A stretch of DNA of 64,000 nt, from assembly GCA_018266435.1 (NCBI GenBank), contig JAFEAL010000003.1, forward strand, positions 186,001-250,000, written 5' to 3'. The stretch is from Bacteroidota bacterium (lineage in GTDB: Bacteria > Bacteroidota > Bacteroidia > Cytophagales > Cyclobacteriaceae). Below are positions 9,209 through 18,207 of this stretch, in pieces. Made by a program: the position numbers and the translations under genes. Each line of letters begins with the position of its first letter. The first letter of the stretch is position 1. The notes under the pieces were generated by a model. The model was not told the DNA's origin. It saw nothing but the letters and a program-made list of their open reading frames with translations, and ran no database searches.

Positions 9209-9830
9209 AAAAAAAATCGGTAACAAGCGGTTAACAACAAGCAGATATATTAAATTTATCCTATACGGCCTATTGCCCACAGTCTGTTGCTTGTTAAGTT
9301 GTTCAGCCGACTACCAACCCAAGCCGAAAGGTTATAACCGATTGATTCTTCCAAAAGAAGAATACCGGGCATTGCCCGATACCCTTCCTTATCAGTTTGA
9401 ATATTCAAAGGCAGCCAGGTTGCTGAAAGATACTTCGTGGATTGCCGAGCGGCACTGGGTTGAAATTTATTACCCCGAACTGAAAGCCAACATTCATGTT
9501 ACCTACAAAAAACTGAACGGACGCGAATCGTTTTTAAAAGAATTGCTCAACGATGCCTATAATCTTACGAGCAAGCAGCAAATTAAGGCCAATGCCATTG
9601 ACGAAATAATTACAAAAACCCCCCATGGCAAAACCGTAGTAATTGCCGAGATAGCAGGCGAAGTGCCCAGTCAATTTCAATTTACTATGACTGATTCATC
9701 TAAAAATTTTTTACGAGGTGCGCTTTATTTCAATACAAAAGTTCAGAATGATTCCCTCGCCCCGGCCATCGCGTTTATGAAAAATGAAACGCGGCATTTG
9801 ATTAATACAGTGATGTGGAAAGCTAACTAA
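9198..9830 (+). CDS. gldD: Gliding motility lipoprotein GldD
   Basis: This 210-residue protein has a basic N-terminus and a hydrophobic stretch ending in a lipobox (CLLSC; lipidated Cys at about 35). The body contains YNRLILPKEEYRALPDTLPY and NIHVTYKKLNGR, characteristic of GldD. Mutants of gldD in F. johnsoniae do not glide, and GldD is thought to help assemble or stabilise the T9SS. The ATG lies inside the 3' end of gldE, so translation is probably coupled. The main T9SS operon is 17 kb further on. Confidence 0.9.
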   Translation: MRNKKKIGNKRLTTSRYIKFILYGLLPTVCCLLSCSADYQPKPKGYNRLILPKEEYRALPDTLPYQFEYSKAARLLKDTSWIAERHWVEIYYPELKANIHVTYKKLNGRESFLKELLNDAYNLTSKQQIKANAIDEIITKTPHGKTVVIAEIAGEVPSQFQFTMTDSSKNFLRGALYFNTKVQNDSLAPAIAFMKNETRHLINTVMWKAN

Positions 9831-9909
9831 TCAATTTTCAAGTAGTCGGGTAGTCAATTTTACTGAAACGATTTTCTAATTTGCACATTAGCTAATTGAT
9901 AATTGACCC

Positions 9910-12003
9910 TTGTCTAATTTTTTCGAAACATCCATTGAGTTTCTCAAAGGCGTTGGGCCTCAGCGCGCAGCATTACTTCAAAAGGAACTGAAGATTTTTT
10001 CTTTCGGTGACCTGATCCAACATTACCCGTTCCGCTACGAAGACCGCACCCGGTTTTACGCCATCAAAGAAATTGACGATGCAATGCCTTACGTGCAGGT
10101 CAAGGGAAAATTCACCGATTTTGAGATTGTCGGAGCGCGTCATAAAAAAAGACTAATCGGGTATTTCACCGATGGTAAAAATGAAATGGAAATGGTTTGG
10201 TTTCAGCGCATAGAATGGGTAATGCAAAAAATCAAACCAAATGTAGAATATGTTGCTTTTGGTAAACCTACCCGATTTGGAAGCAAAATCAACATTGCCC
10301 ATCCTGAAGTTGAGCCGGTCACTGAAAATAATTTGAAAGGAAATTCTTTCCAGCCAGTATATGCCATTACCGAAACACTTCGCAAAAGACACATCGACAG
10401 CCGGCTTATCAGTAAATTTCAACACGAGCTTATTAAATTGGCTGAGCCCCACATTCGCGAAACGTTGCCCGAATTTTTATTGAGGCAACATCATTTGCTT
10501 AATAAAAACGATGCATTAAAAAACATTCACTTTCCTAAAGTACAAGAGTCTTTATTGGCGGCACAACACCGGCTTAAATTTGAAGAGCTGTTTTACATTC
10601 AGCTCAGGCTGATTAAAATGAAACTGGTGCGGCAAGATAAATTTAAAGGACTAATCTTTAACGATGCATCTATCCTTACCCGTTTTTATAAAGAACACTT
10701 GCCGTTTGAGTTGACCGAAGCCCAGAAAAGGGTAATTCGCGAAATTTATACTGACCTGAAATCCGGAAAGCAAATGAGCCGCCTGCTGCAAGGAGATGTG
10801 GGAAGCGGTAAAACCATTGTAGCTTTCATTTGTATGCTACTGGTAATTGGTGGGGAGGCACAGGCTACTTTGATGGCACCTACTGAAATTCTGGCACAAC
10901 AGCATTTTACTAGTCTGAAAAAATTTGCAGACAAAATGGACATTTCCATAGCCTTGCTTACCGGTTCAGTAAAAAAATCACAACGCAAACCTATTCATGA
11001 AGAATTACAAAATGGTAAGCTTAAAATTTTAATTGGCACACATGCTCTGCTGGAAGAAGAAGTAAAATTTAAAAACCTGGGGCTGGCGATCATTGATGAA
11101 CAACATCGCTTTGGGGTAGCACAACGAAGTAAACTATGGCAGAAAAACACAGAAGTTTATCCGCACATGTTAGTCATGACGGCTACACCCATACCCCGCA
11201 CGCTGGCCATGACACTCTACGGTGATTTGGAGATTTCAGTAATTGATGAATTACCCAAAGGAAGAAAACCCATAATAACCACGCATCAGTTTGACTCACA
11301 GCGATTAAAAGTAAATGGATTTATCCGTTCACAAATCAATTCAGGCCGGCAAATTTATGTAGTGTATCCGTTAATTGAGGAATCAGAGAAATTGGATTTA
11401 AAACACTTGATGGATGGCTACGAAAGTATGTCGCGCTCATTTCCTGATGTGGCCATCAGTATTGTACACGGCCAAATGAAATCCGAAGCAAAAGAGTTTG
11501 AAATGAAGCGTTTTGTAAAAGGCGAAACCAAAATTATGGTGGCCACTACGGTGATTGAGGTGGGCGTAGATGTGCCCAACGCCTCGGTGATGGTCATAGA
11601 AAGTGCCGAGCGCTTTGGGCTTTCACAATTACATCAACTACGCGGACGGGTAGGTCGTGGGGCAGAGCAATCGTATTGCATTTTAATGACCGGGGTTAAA
11701 CTCGGAGCTGATACTAAAACCCGAATCGAAACCATGGTGCGCACCAACAACGGTTTTGAAATTGCCGAGACTGATTTAAAACTTCGGGGCCCTGGCGACT
11801 TGATGGGTACACAGCAAAGCGGAGCTCTGGATTTGCTGATAGCTGACCTGAGCAAAGACGGACAAATTCTTCAACAAGCACGCGAATCAGCGGTGGCTAT
11901 TCTTACACAAGACCCTAATTTGGAAAACCCCCAGCATGCCGTTATCAAAGCACAGGTTCGCTCCTTGCGAAAGACAGTGGTGAACTGGAGCCGAATCAGT
12001 TGA
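9910..12003 (+). CDS. recG: ATP-dependent DNA helicase RecG
   Basis: RecG remodels branched DNA, regressing stalled forks and processing Holliday junctions. The 697-residue protein has the N-terminal wedge/OB domain (about 1-250), Walker A GDVGSGKT (about 295), the RecG-type DEQH box ([13 protein letters not shown]), motif [14 protein letters not shown], and the C-terminal helicase motifs [11 protein letters not shown] and QLRGRVGRG. The frame opens with TTG at 9910 ([20 protein letters not shown]), which fits the family; no better ATG is available. Length is normal. Confidence 0.96.
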   Translation: MSNFFETSIEFLKGVGPQRAALLQKELKIFSFGDLIQHYPFRYEDRTRFYAIKEIDDAMPYVQVKGKFTDFEIVGARHKKRLIGYFTDGKNEMEMVWFQRIEWVMQKIKPNVEYVAFGKPTRFGSKINIAHPEVEPVTENNLKGNSFQPVYAITETLRKRHIDSRLISKFQHELIKLAEPHIRETLPEFLLRQHHLLNKNDALKNIHFPKVQESLLAAQHRLKFEELFYIQLRLIKMKLVRQDKFKGLIFNDASILTRFYKEHLPFELTEAQKRVIREIYTDLKSGKQMSRLLQGDVGSGKTIVAFICMLLVIGGEAQATLMAPTEILAQQHFTSLKKFADKMDISIALLTGSVKKSQRKPIHEELQNGKLKILIGTHALLEEEVKFKNLGLAIIDEQHRFGVAQRSKLWQKNTEVYPHMLVMTATPIPRTLAMTLYGDLEISVIDELPKGRKPIITTHQFDSQRLKVNGFIRSQINSGRQIYVVYPLIEESEKLDLKHLMDGYESMSRSFPDVAISIVHGQMKSEAKEFEMKRFVKGETKIMVATTVIEVGVDVPNASVMVIESAERFGLSQLHQLRGRVGRGAEQSYCILMTGVKLGADTKTRIETMVRTNNGFEIAETDLKLRGPGDLMGTQQSGALDLLIADLSKDGQILQQARESAVAILTQDPNLENPQHAVIKAQVRSLRKTVVNWSRIS

Positions 12004-12033
12004 CGGGCTTTAATGTATCTTTAATCTAATCTC

Positions 12034-12041
12034 ATAACTTT
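12034..12041 (+). promoter_or_regulatory. Putative promoter of the propeller/Y_Y_Y gene
   Basis: TAACTTTG (12034-12041) follows a TTTA (12009-12012) after 21 bases, close to the Bacteroidota consensus. The ATG is 25 nt downstream at 12066. Confidence 0.5.
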
Positions 12042-12065
12042 GGTAGCTTTTTTAAACGTGTCGTT

Positions 12066-14606
12066 ATGCGATTAAATTTGTTGTTTGTCTTTTTGGTTTT
12101 GGTTCAGGTTGGCTTGGGGCAATCGGGTAATTATTTTCTTTCACATTATGCTCCCTCCGATGAGCGCATCAGTACGCTTACATTCGCCATCGCTCAAGAT
12201 AACCGGGGCATTCTTTATTTCGCCAACCGAAGCGGCATATTGGAATTTGACGGACATTCGTGGGATCTGATCACCACACAAAACCCGGTCTATACGGTCG
12301 TCAATGCGCAACAACAAATTTATGCAGGAGGACTTCAGGGTTTTGGAAAAATAACCTGGGGGGCGGATAATACCAGAGCCTACCAATCTCTGTCGAACCA
12401 GCAACCTTTGGCAACTCAAATTTTTTCGAGCATATCATCCGGAGATAAAATTTATTTTGCTAATGATCGTGCCGTGTTTGTACTGTCGCCTAAGACAGAC
12501 CAGGTAGAGGCTGTGATTAAATCGGAAGTAGCATTGAATGGGTTGCTCGAAATAACGGGGAAGCCCTATGTAAAAACAAGCAACGGATTGCTAAAGATTG
12601 AAGAAGGAAAACTAATAGCACCCTCATTTCCCTGGGCCGATGATTTATCGGTTGATTTTGCATCTACCCGCGAAGAACTAACCCTTTTGGTGGTTTCGGG
12701 CAGCCGACTCTTTTTGGCCAGCACCTCGGGGTTAAATGAAGTAAAAGTAACAGACAAGGAATACTTAGCCCGTAATGTTGTTGTTTCAGTGGCTTGGCTA
12801 AGCGATAATCTAGCCGCAGTGGGTACCCTTCGCGGAGGCGTAGTATTTATTAACCCCTCAACCGGTGCTACCCTGGAAATTACCAACTACTACTCAGGCT
12901 TACCGGATAACGAAGTATATGCCATGCACGTAGACCATAACCAAGGATTATGGGTAGCACATGACTATGGGTTTACACGCATCGCGCCAACACTTCCATT
13001 TCGGTCATATAGCCACTATGCGGGCTTGGAGGGGAACTTGCTCTGCACCAAAACATTTCAGGGTCAACTCTATGTCGGCACAACACTGGGGTTGTTTGTT
13101 TTGATGAAGCAAGACCTTATCGAAGATATTAATACAACACCGGCACAGTCAGCCAATGAAAATAAAAAACGAAAAGGATTTTTTTCTTTTTTAAAAAAGA
13201 AAGCAAGTGAGACTGAAAAAAAACCTTCTGACCTCAAGCAAATAGTTAAGGCATCATACATCTACAAGCGAGTAAGCGGAGTTGAGGGTAAGGTATTGCA
13301 ATTGCTTGAAACGGATAATCAATTATTGGCGGCAGGAAATTTTGGGATTGTTTCAGTAAATGGGATGAAAGCCACTTTTATTACGCAAACACCAATCCGG
13401 TTTGTATTCAAATCGTCATCCATTTCGCAATTACTGGCCAGCACACAAGAAGATGAAATAAAAACATTTACACCCGTTAAAGAGAATTGGAAAGAAACCC
13501 AGCTACTCGATACATTGAATGAATACGTCAGCTATATTTTTGAAGATAAACTGGAGAACATCTGGCTGTGCGGACGAACCCAAGCCATAAAAATTGAAAC
13601 GGTAGACGGAGCCATCACTTCGGTAGAACGGGTTCCTTTTTCAAACCCCACCGTTGATGAAAGCATGGGGCTTGCCTATGGAAGCGAAGTGTATATGGCT
13701 ACAGGCGGGAGTTTTCACCGGTACGATTCAAAAGAAAATACTTTTAAAAAATACGACTCCCTGCCAAGCACGAAAAAATATTTTGCTTCTTCAGGATATT
13801 TTTGGTTTTACGATGGTCACCATTGGAATACCGTTGATAAACGAATGCAGGCCGCATTGCGGTTGGAGTGGCTTGGGGTGTTTCCCAACATCCGTTTTAT
13901 AGCTCATGCTGATCAGGAAAACCTATGGGTAATAACCGCTAACAATGAGTTGTACAAATTTTTCCCGTCTTCTGCCCCCAAGCAACAAAATAACTATCCA
14001 CTTTTTTTACGACAGGTACACGGACAGCTGAATAAATTTTTGCCAAGCCGGTCAATTAAAATCAGCCAGTTAGAGTCAGCCATTTCATTTGAATTTATTC
14101 AACCCTACTATTTGAGTACACGGGCTGTAGAGTACCGTTACCGGGTTAAAGGCCGAAGCGACTGGACAAATTGGGAGACCTCCAATAACCTGGTTAATTT
14201 TTCTTATCTGCCTTCAGGCAAATTTCGAATAGAAGTACAGACGCGCGACTTGCTGGGTAAAATTTCAGCAGCAGATGAGGTAACGATGGAAGTGATGCCT
14301 CCCTATTGGAGGCAGTCGTGGTTTTATTTGATGGAAGTAATTTTTTTTGGCGCCATGGTTTTTCTTTCCATCCGGTTAAGTTATGGTAATCCTAAGTACC
14401 GGGTGGTCAGTCAACTTCTTTCATTGATAACCATTGTAATGGTTATTCAATTGGTGCAGGCTGCAGCGAGCGCGCAGTTAGTTGCTACGAATTCTCCCGT
14501 ACTTGATTTTTTTGTACAAGTAGGCATAGCACTACTGATATTACCCGTAGAGAATTATTTACGAAAATTCATGACCCGGTCGCGCAGAGCTGAGGCCAGA
14601 GCCTAA
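12066..14606 (+). CDS. Two-component-regulator-propeller-like protein with Y_Y_Y domain and C-terminal membrane helices
   Basis: This 846-residue protein has a signal peptide (1-18) and a long beta-propeller region (about 25-640) with repeats such as QDNRGILYFANRSGILEFDG and DNEVYAMHVDHNQGLWVAHD. A Y_Y_Y domain follows (about 675-745; VEYRYRVKGRSDWTNWE), then three predicted membrane helices (about 750-772, 778-800, 808-828) and a basic tail. This is the sensor half of Bacteroidota hybrid regulators, but no kinase, HTH or cyclase output follows. A Lys-rich insertion (about 364-390; KKRKGFFSFLKKK) interrupts the propeller. The stop codon TAA (14604-14606) lies inside the GCCTAAC box of the attC-like element, so the true ancestral C-terminus should be checked in relatives. 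Confidence 0.8.
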   Translation: MRLNLLFVFLVLVQVGLGQSGNYFLSHYAPSDERISTLTFAIAQDNRGILYFANRSGILEFDGHSWDLITTQNPVYTVVNAQQQIYAGGLQGFGKITWGADNTRAYQSLSNQQPLATQIFSSISSGDKIYFANDRAVFVLSPKTDQVEAVIKSEVALNGLLEITGKPYVKTSNGLLKIEEGKLIAPSFPWADDLSVDFASTREELTLLVVSGSRLFLASTSGLNEVKVTDKEYLARNVVVSVAWLSDNLAAVGTLRGGVVFINPSTGATLEITNYYSGLPDNEVYAMHVDHNQGLWVAHDYGFTRIAPTLPFRSYSHYAGLEGNLLCTKTFQGQLYVGTTLGLFVLMKQDLIEDINTTPAQSANENKKRKGFFSFLKKKASETEKKPSDLKQIVKASYIYKRVSGVEGKVLQLLETDNQLLAAGNFGIVSVNGMKATFITQTPIRFVFKSSSISQLLASTQEDEIKTFTPVKENWKETQLLDTLNEYVSYIFEDKLENIWLCGRTQAIKIETVDGAITSVERVPFSNPTVDESMGLAYGSEVYMATGGSFHRYDSKENTFKKYDSLPSTKKYFASSGYFWFYDGHHWNTVDKRMQAALRLEWLGVFPNIRFIAHADQENLWVITANNELYKFFPSSAPKQQNNYPLFLRQVHGQLNKFLPSRSIKISQLESAISFEFIQPYYLSTRAVEYRYRVKGRSDWTNWETSNNLVNFSYLPSGKFRIEVQTRDLLGKISAADEVTMEVMPPYWRQSWFYLMEVIFFGAMVFLSIRLSYGNPKYRVVSQLLSLITIVMVIQLVQAAASAQLVATNSPVLDFFVQVGIALLILPVENYLRKFMTRSRRAEARA

Positions 14607-14730
14607 CGGTGGTAGTATGGCCAGTAAGGGATTGCCGAGCGACATTCCTATCAACCGAAACGAAAGATTGATGCGGGTGATAACCTTCGCATACCTCTGA
14701 AACCCTTATTGGCTATACTGCGTGTTATGC
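14601..14730 (-). repeat. attC-like recombination site (cassette 3' end)
   Basis: Read on the minus strand, the site runs GCATAAC (14730-14724, R''), a 4-base spacer, and a 17-base arm (14719-14703). A variable loop of about 72 bases follows, then a second 17-base arm (14630-14614), a 6-base spacer and GTTAGGC (14607-14601, R'). The arms pair at 15 of 17 positions, and the two exceptions are G-T pairs. Order, box sequences (RYYYAAC-like and GTTRRRY) and the length of 130 bp fit integron attC sites. R'' pairs exactly with the GTTATGC at the other end of the element, as expected for an inserted cassette. No integrase is visible. Confidence 0.7.
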
Positions 14731-15976
14731 AAAGTTATTTTTTAATTCTAAATACAATATATTCTGTCAAATCAGGTTTTCCAGGTGAAATTCTTAGTTC
14801 GCTTTAATCATTATTAAATTCCATAATTGTTGAAACAAATGTATTGTTATTGCAAATAGGTCTTTTAGAGAGAGCATTCATAATAGTCCCCAAAGTAATG
14901 TGCGTATTATTTAATATTATGTTTTTCATTGATTCAAATCTTTCATCTGAGAAACTTATAGATTCAGGAATTGAACCATATAATGCTTTTAAATAAGCTA
15001 AAAAGGCAGGGTGATAAGAATTATTTGTAAGCGGCCTATTGGCATGGAAAGTATAATTCTTCGTTGTATCTGGCCAATATTCTGTAACCAAGTCAGAAGC
15101 ACATTCTAACGATACTACATTATGCTTTGAGCCAACAATGTAATTCTGACCAGAGGCATGTTTAATAGTTCTAATAAAATTCATAGCTTCTTCAAATGAG
15201 GTTTTTTCTAAAACGCTCCTTGCAATGCAGCATACAGGCAATCCATTAAGAGAACTCTTTAAGTCAGATAAAGTATTCTCTGTAATACCGATATTTTTAT
15301 TCAGTCCATTTGCTCCAATGTATCCGGCAAAAGTTGTCACTAACTTTCTCGAATTGGAATTTTTATCTTTTATATCTAAAAGAATTTCAAAACCATGATA
15401 AAATGGTGCAATGTCTATGTTTTGAGCAATAAAATTTGAACTTCCATTTTTTTTATAATTGTTTATCCCAACTGAAGTACAGTGATGAGGTATATTTATT
15501 AGTCGTTCATTTGTCCATATCTCATCAATGAGCTGAAACGCAAATATGGTATTAAAATCTATTCCAGAGCCGGCACTAATACCTTTAATCTCTTCCAATA
15601 AATCCGGTGTCCATTTTTTAATAGCAGGAATATAATCGGTTGAATCGAGAAATACTTTAATAAATATATCAGCAGATAGTTGATAATTTTTTTCAATGTC
15701 TTTTTTCCATAGTCCAACTAATTCAACAATCTTTTCTTTCATTATCTTGCCGTGATCAAATCCATTTTCATACGGTGTACCACTTAAATGTAAAATTGGC
15801 AAATTTGAATAAGTTGTATCAAGTATCGAATCTCGCTTTGTCTCAATTCCAAAACTTTCTAATACATTAAAAAGCATTAAAGCGAAAACTGTCAATAAGA
15901 TTGTAATTTTCTTTTTCATGTACTTACGCCCAAATTGAGATTACTACCCACAGAGCGTTTTTATAATTTTGCATAA
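14607..15976 (-). mobile_element. Probable solitary integron-type gene cassette
   Basis: Using the integron crossover rule (between G and TTRRRY), the element spans 1370 bp. Its left end on the minus strand starts TTATGC (15976-15971); it holds a single gene in the same orientation and ends at the G of the attC R' box (14607). The cargo gene is visibly more AT-rich than its flanks: two sampled lines contain 14 and 20 G/C of 60, against 25 of 60 in one sampled line of the neighbouring isomerase. The element fills the space between the stop codons of two convergent genes, leaving only 7 non-cassette bases. The promoter may be supplied by read-through from the upstream amidohydrolase-isomerase operon. 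Confidence 0.65.
14804..15919 (-). CDS. C45-family (acyl-CoA:6-aminopenicillanate acyltransferase-like) Ntn hydrolase
   Basis: This 371-residue protein has an N-terminal hydrophobic signal segment (about 5-23). The fold resembles peptidase family C45/AAT: GTPYENGFDHG near residue 47, GISAGSGIDFNTIFAFQLIDE, the putative nucleophile Cys147 in HHCTSVG, QNIDIAP, and the C-terminal NNTFVSTIMEFN. Such enzymes self-cleave before the Cys and hydrolyse or transfer acyl groups on amides; the substrate here is unknown. It is the only gene of the putative integron cassette, with 57 nt from the cassette edge to the ATG. Its low G+C suggests transfer. An alternative is an exported amidase of ceramide or lipoamino-acid type. 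Confidence 0.8.
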   Translation of the reverse strand: MKKKITILLTVFALMLFNVLESFGIETKRDSILDTTYSNLPILHLSGTPYENGFDHGKIMKEKIVELVGLWKKDIEKNYQLSADIFIKVFLDSTDYIPAIKKWTPDLLEEIKGISAGSGIDFNTIFAFQLIDEIWTNERLINIPHHCTSVGINNYKKNGSSNFIAQNIDIAPFYHGFEILLDIKDKNSNSRKLVTTFAGYIGANGLNKNIGITENTLSDLKSSLNGLPVCCIARSVLEKTSFEEAMNFIRTIKHASGQNYIVGSKHNVVSLECASDLVTEYWPDTTKNYTFHANRPLTNNSYHPAFLAYLKALYGSIPESISFSDERFESMKNIILNNTHITLGTIMNALSKRPICNNNTFVSTIMEFNND

Positions 15977-15983
15977 CACAGGC

Positions 15984-16847
15984 TTAAACATCACAAATGG
16001 TTATACCTTGTTTTAGTGAGGCTAACTTATCGTTTTTCGAGGGAATAAATTCTTGTGCGACATAACCCGTGAACCCTGTTTTTACAATGGCCCGCATAAT
16101 AGCAGCATAGTTTAGTTCTTGGGTGTCGTCTATTTCGTTGCGACCGGGTACACCGCCCGTGTGAAAATGCGAAATGTATTTAATGTATTTGCGAATGGTG
16201 GCAATCACATCACCTTCCATGATCTGCATGTGATAAATATCGTAAAGTAATTTAAAATTTTCTGAACCTAATTTTTCACAGAGCCTTACTCCCCACTCGG
16301 TATGGTTACACTGATAATCTTTATGATCTACTTTGCTGTTGAGCAACTCCATGCTTACAGTCATATTGTATTTGGCAGCTACTTTCATAACAGGATCTAA
16401 ACCACGTGCACAATTTTCCAGGCCCTGCTCAGAAGTAAGGCCGTTGGTGCTGCCACTGAAGCAGATTACATTTTTTAGGCCTGCATTGGCAGCTAGGGGA
16501 ATACCCTCAGAATATCCTTTTAATAATTTTCCATGCAATGAAACATCATTGAATCCCTTGGTCAAACTTGGTTCGCAAGCATAAGCCATGGCACACGTGA
16601 GTCCGTATTTACTGGCGGTTGCCCATTGAGTAGAATTAAGCAAGTCAATGGATTTAATGCCCATTTCTTTTGAGGCCTCACATAGCTTTTCGAGGGGAAG
16701 ATCGCTGTAGCACCACTGGCATACGCTGTGGTTGATGTGTCCTTTCAAATCTGTGGGCAAGGCATTCATTGATTTAGCAATCTGCGGTAAAGCAACTGAG
16801 CCAAGAGCTGTAGAAGCAATAGTTTTAAGAGCTTGTTTTCGGTTCAT
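15984..16847 (-). CDS. Hydroxypyruvate isomerase-like TIM-barrel protein
   Basis: This 287-residue sugar phosphate isomerase/epimerase-type TIM barrel has a Tat-like or Sec N-terminus (MNRKQALKTIASTALGSVAL). Family motifs are SVCQWCYSDLP, NVICFSGS, VSMELLNSKVDH (a metal/catalytic Glu), LLYDIYHMQIMEGD and GYVAQEFIPS. It resembles hydroxypyruvate isomerases (Hyi) but is probably exported, as in many Bacteroidota paralogues that act on oligosaccharide breakdown products. It lies 4 nt after the amidohydrolase gene, so the two are surely cotranscribed. The stop (15984-15986) borders the cassette. Confidence 0.8.
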   Translation of the reverse strand: MNRKQALKTIASTALGSVALPQIAKSMNALPTDLKGHINHSVCQWCYSDLPLEKLCEASKEMGIKSIDLLNSTQWATASKYGLTCAMAYACEPSLTKGFNDVSLHGKLLKGYSEGIPLAANAGLKNVICFSGSTNGLTSEQGLENCARGLDPVMKVAAKYNMTVSMELLNSKVDHKDYQCNHTEWGVRLCEKLGSENFKLLYDIYHMQIMEGDVIATIRKYIKYISHFHTGGVPGRNEIDDTQELNYAAIMRAIVKTGFTGYVAQEFIPSKNDKLASLKQGITICDV

Positions 16848-16851
16848 AAAT

Positions 16852-18111
16852 TTATTTCTCTTGTCGGTAAATTACTCCGTCTTTCATTACAAATTTAATT
16901 TTTCTCAGGTCAGAAATATTTTTTGAAGGGTCTCCTGTAACAACAACTATGTCTGCTTTGAGTCCCTCCTTAAGAAAACCCAATTCTTTGTCGAGGTGAA
17001 AGGCCTTTGCATTTACACTTGTTGCAGCCTTTAGCGCATTCATTACAGGCAAACCGTATTCTACCATTAGCTCTATTTCAAGAACATTTTCACCGTGCGG
17101 AAAAACACCCACATCGCCCCCGGCCAAAATGGTTACGCCCGATTGAAGGGCGAGTTTGAAACTTTCTTTTTTCTTTTTGATTTTTTCAGGATCGGGATCA
17201 ATTCCTTTTTTCCATCCTTTGTATTGTGAAATAGCTTCACCGGCAGCCAGGGTTGGACAAAGAGCTACGTTGTTTTCTTTCATCAATTGAAAAATTTCTT
17301 GTGTTCCCTCATCACCATGCTCAATTGTTTCAATGCCGGCTAAAATAGACCTGCGCATTCCCTCGGCCGTAGAAGTATGAGCAATAACAGGCCGCCCGCT
17401 GCTCTTGGCGGTTTCTACAATTAACTTTAATTCCTCAACTGAAAAAGTAGGAGCCGGGTTATCCTCTTTGCCCCAACGGTAATCGGCATAAACTTTTACC
17501 ACATCAGCACCGTTGCCAATTTGATTGCGGGTTACTTTGATGAGGGTATTTCCATCGGCTTCTTCCGCACCTTTCATAATGGTCATGTCAGTGTCAAAGC
17601 CCTTGGGGCCATAAGAACCGGTTGCCACAATTGCCCGGCCGGCAACAATCATTCTTGGCCCGATGACGATTCCGTGGTTGATTGCTTTTTTCAATTCGAC
17701 ATCGGCATACCCTGCACCTTCTGAACCCAGATCGCGCACGGTGGTAAAGCCCGCCAGCAGTGTATTTTTTGCATGAATGGTTGCCCGCACAATCCGATAA
17801 GCATCGCTTTCTTTCATCACCTGATCGTCCCACGAAGTTTCATTATAAGGATGCAACAATAAATGCGAATGGCCCTCGATCAATCCCGGCAAAATTGTGG
17901 AGTTGTGGTAATTGATTTTTACTGCACCCGTGGGGATTTTGATTTGATCAACAGGCCCCACCGAAATGATTTTATTTCCGTTAGTTAAAATGGCCCAACC
18001 TGTGTGCAGGGTTTCGCCATCAAACAGACGATCGGCTGTAAGAAAATAAATTTGAGCGGAGACGAAATGAAACTGAATCAAAAAGACAAGAGAGAAAAAT
18101 ATTTTCATCAT
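16852..18111 (-). CDS. Exported metal-dependent amidohydrolase
   Basis: This 419-residue protein has a signal peptide (about 1-19, ending VSA). It belongs to the amidohydrolase superfamily branch of imidazolonepropionase-like and Xaa-Pro dipeptidase-like enzymes. Visible metal ligands are HSHLLLHP (first two His, about residue 81), a Lys in the strand VVKVYADYR, His in VIAHTST and IEHGDEG, and Asp in AGGDVGVFPHG. The likely reaction is hydrolysis of a cyclic amide or dipeptide in the periplasm; the substrate is not evident. It is first gene of a two-gene operon with the TIM-barrel isomerase, and the integrated cassette gene lies downstream in the same direction. Confidence 0.85.
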   Translation of the reverse strand: MMKIFFSLVFLIQFHFVSAQIYFLTADRLFDGETLHTGWAILTNGNKIISVGPVDQIKIPTGAVKINYHNSTILPGLIEGHSHLLLHPYNETSWDDQVMKESDAYRIVRATIHAKNTLLAGFTTVRDLGSEGAGYADVELKKAINHGIVIGPRMIVAGRAIVATGSYGPKGFDTDMTIMKGAEEADGNTLIKVTRNQIGNGADVVKVYADYRWGKEDNPAPTFSVEELKLIVETAKSSGRPVIAHTSTAEGMRRSILAGIETIEHGDEGTQEIFQLMKENNVALCPTLAAGEAISQYKGWKKGIDPDPEKIKKKKESFKLALQSGVTILAGGDVGVFPHGENVLEIELMVEYGLPVMNALKAATSVNAKAFHLDKELGFLKEGLKADIVVVTGDPSKNISDLRKIKFVMKDGVIYRQEK

Positions 18112-18157
18112 ACGGATTTATTACAATCAAGATAACGCAAATACAAAGACAAAACAA

Positions 18158-18181
18158 AACCCTTTCTGTTGAGAAAGGGTT
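18158..18181 (-). terminator. Terminator of tpx
   Basis: A perfect 10-bp stem (18158-18167 with 18172-18181) with loop GTTG is followed on the minus strand by TTTTGTTTTG. It lies 26 nt beyond the tpx stop and insulates the amidohydrolase operon. Confidence 0.85.
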
Positions 18182-18207
18182 TATGGTTAACTTAGTTCAA
18201 ACAACTC

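Noticed and set aside
9831-9909. AT-rich repeats before recG as an insertion element
   Set aside because: Only short 5-bp inverted matches; no ORF, no target duplication.
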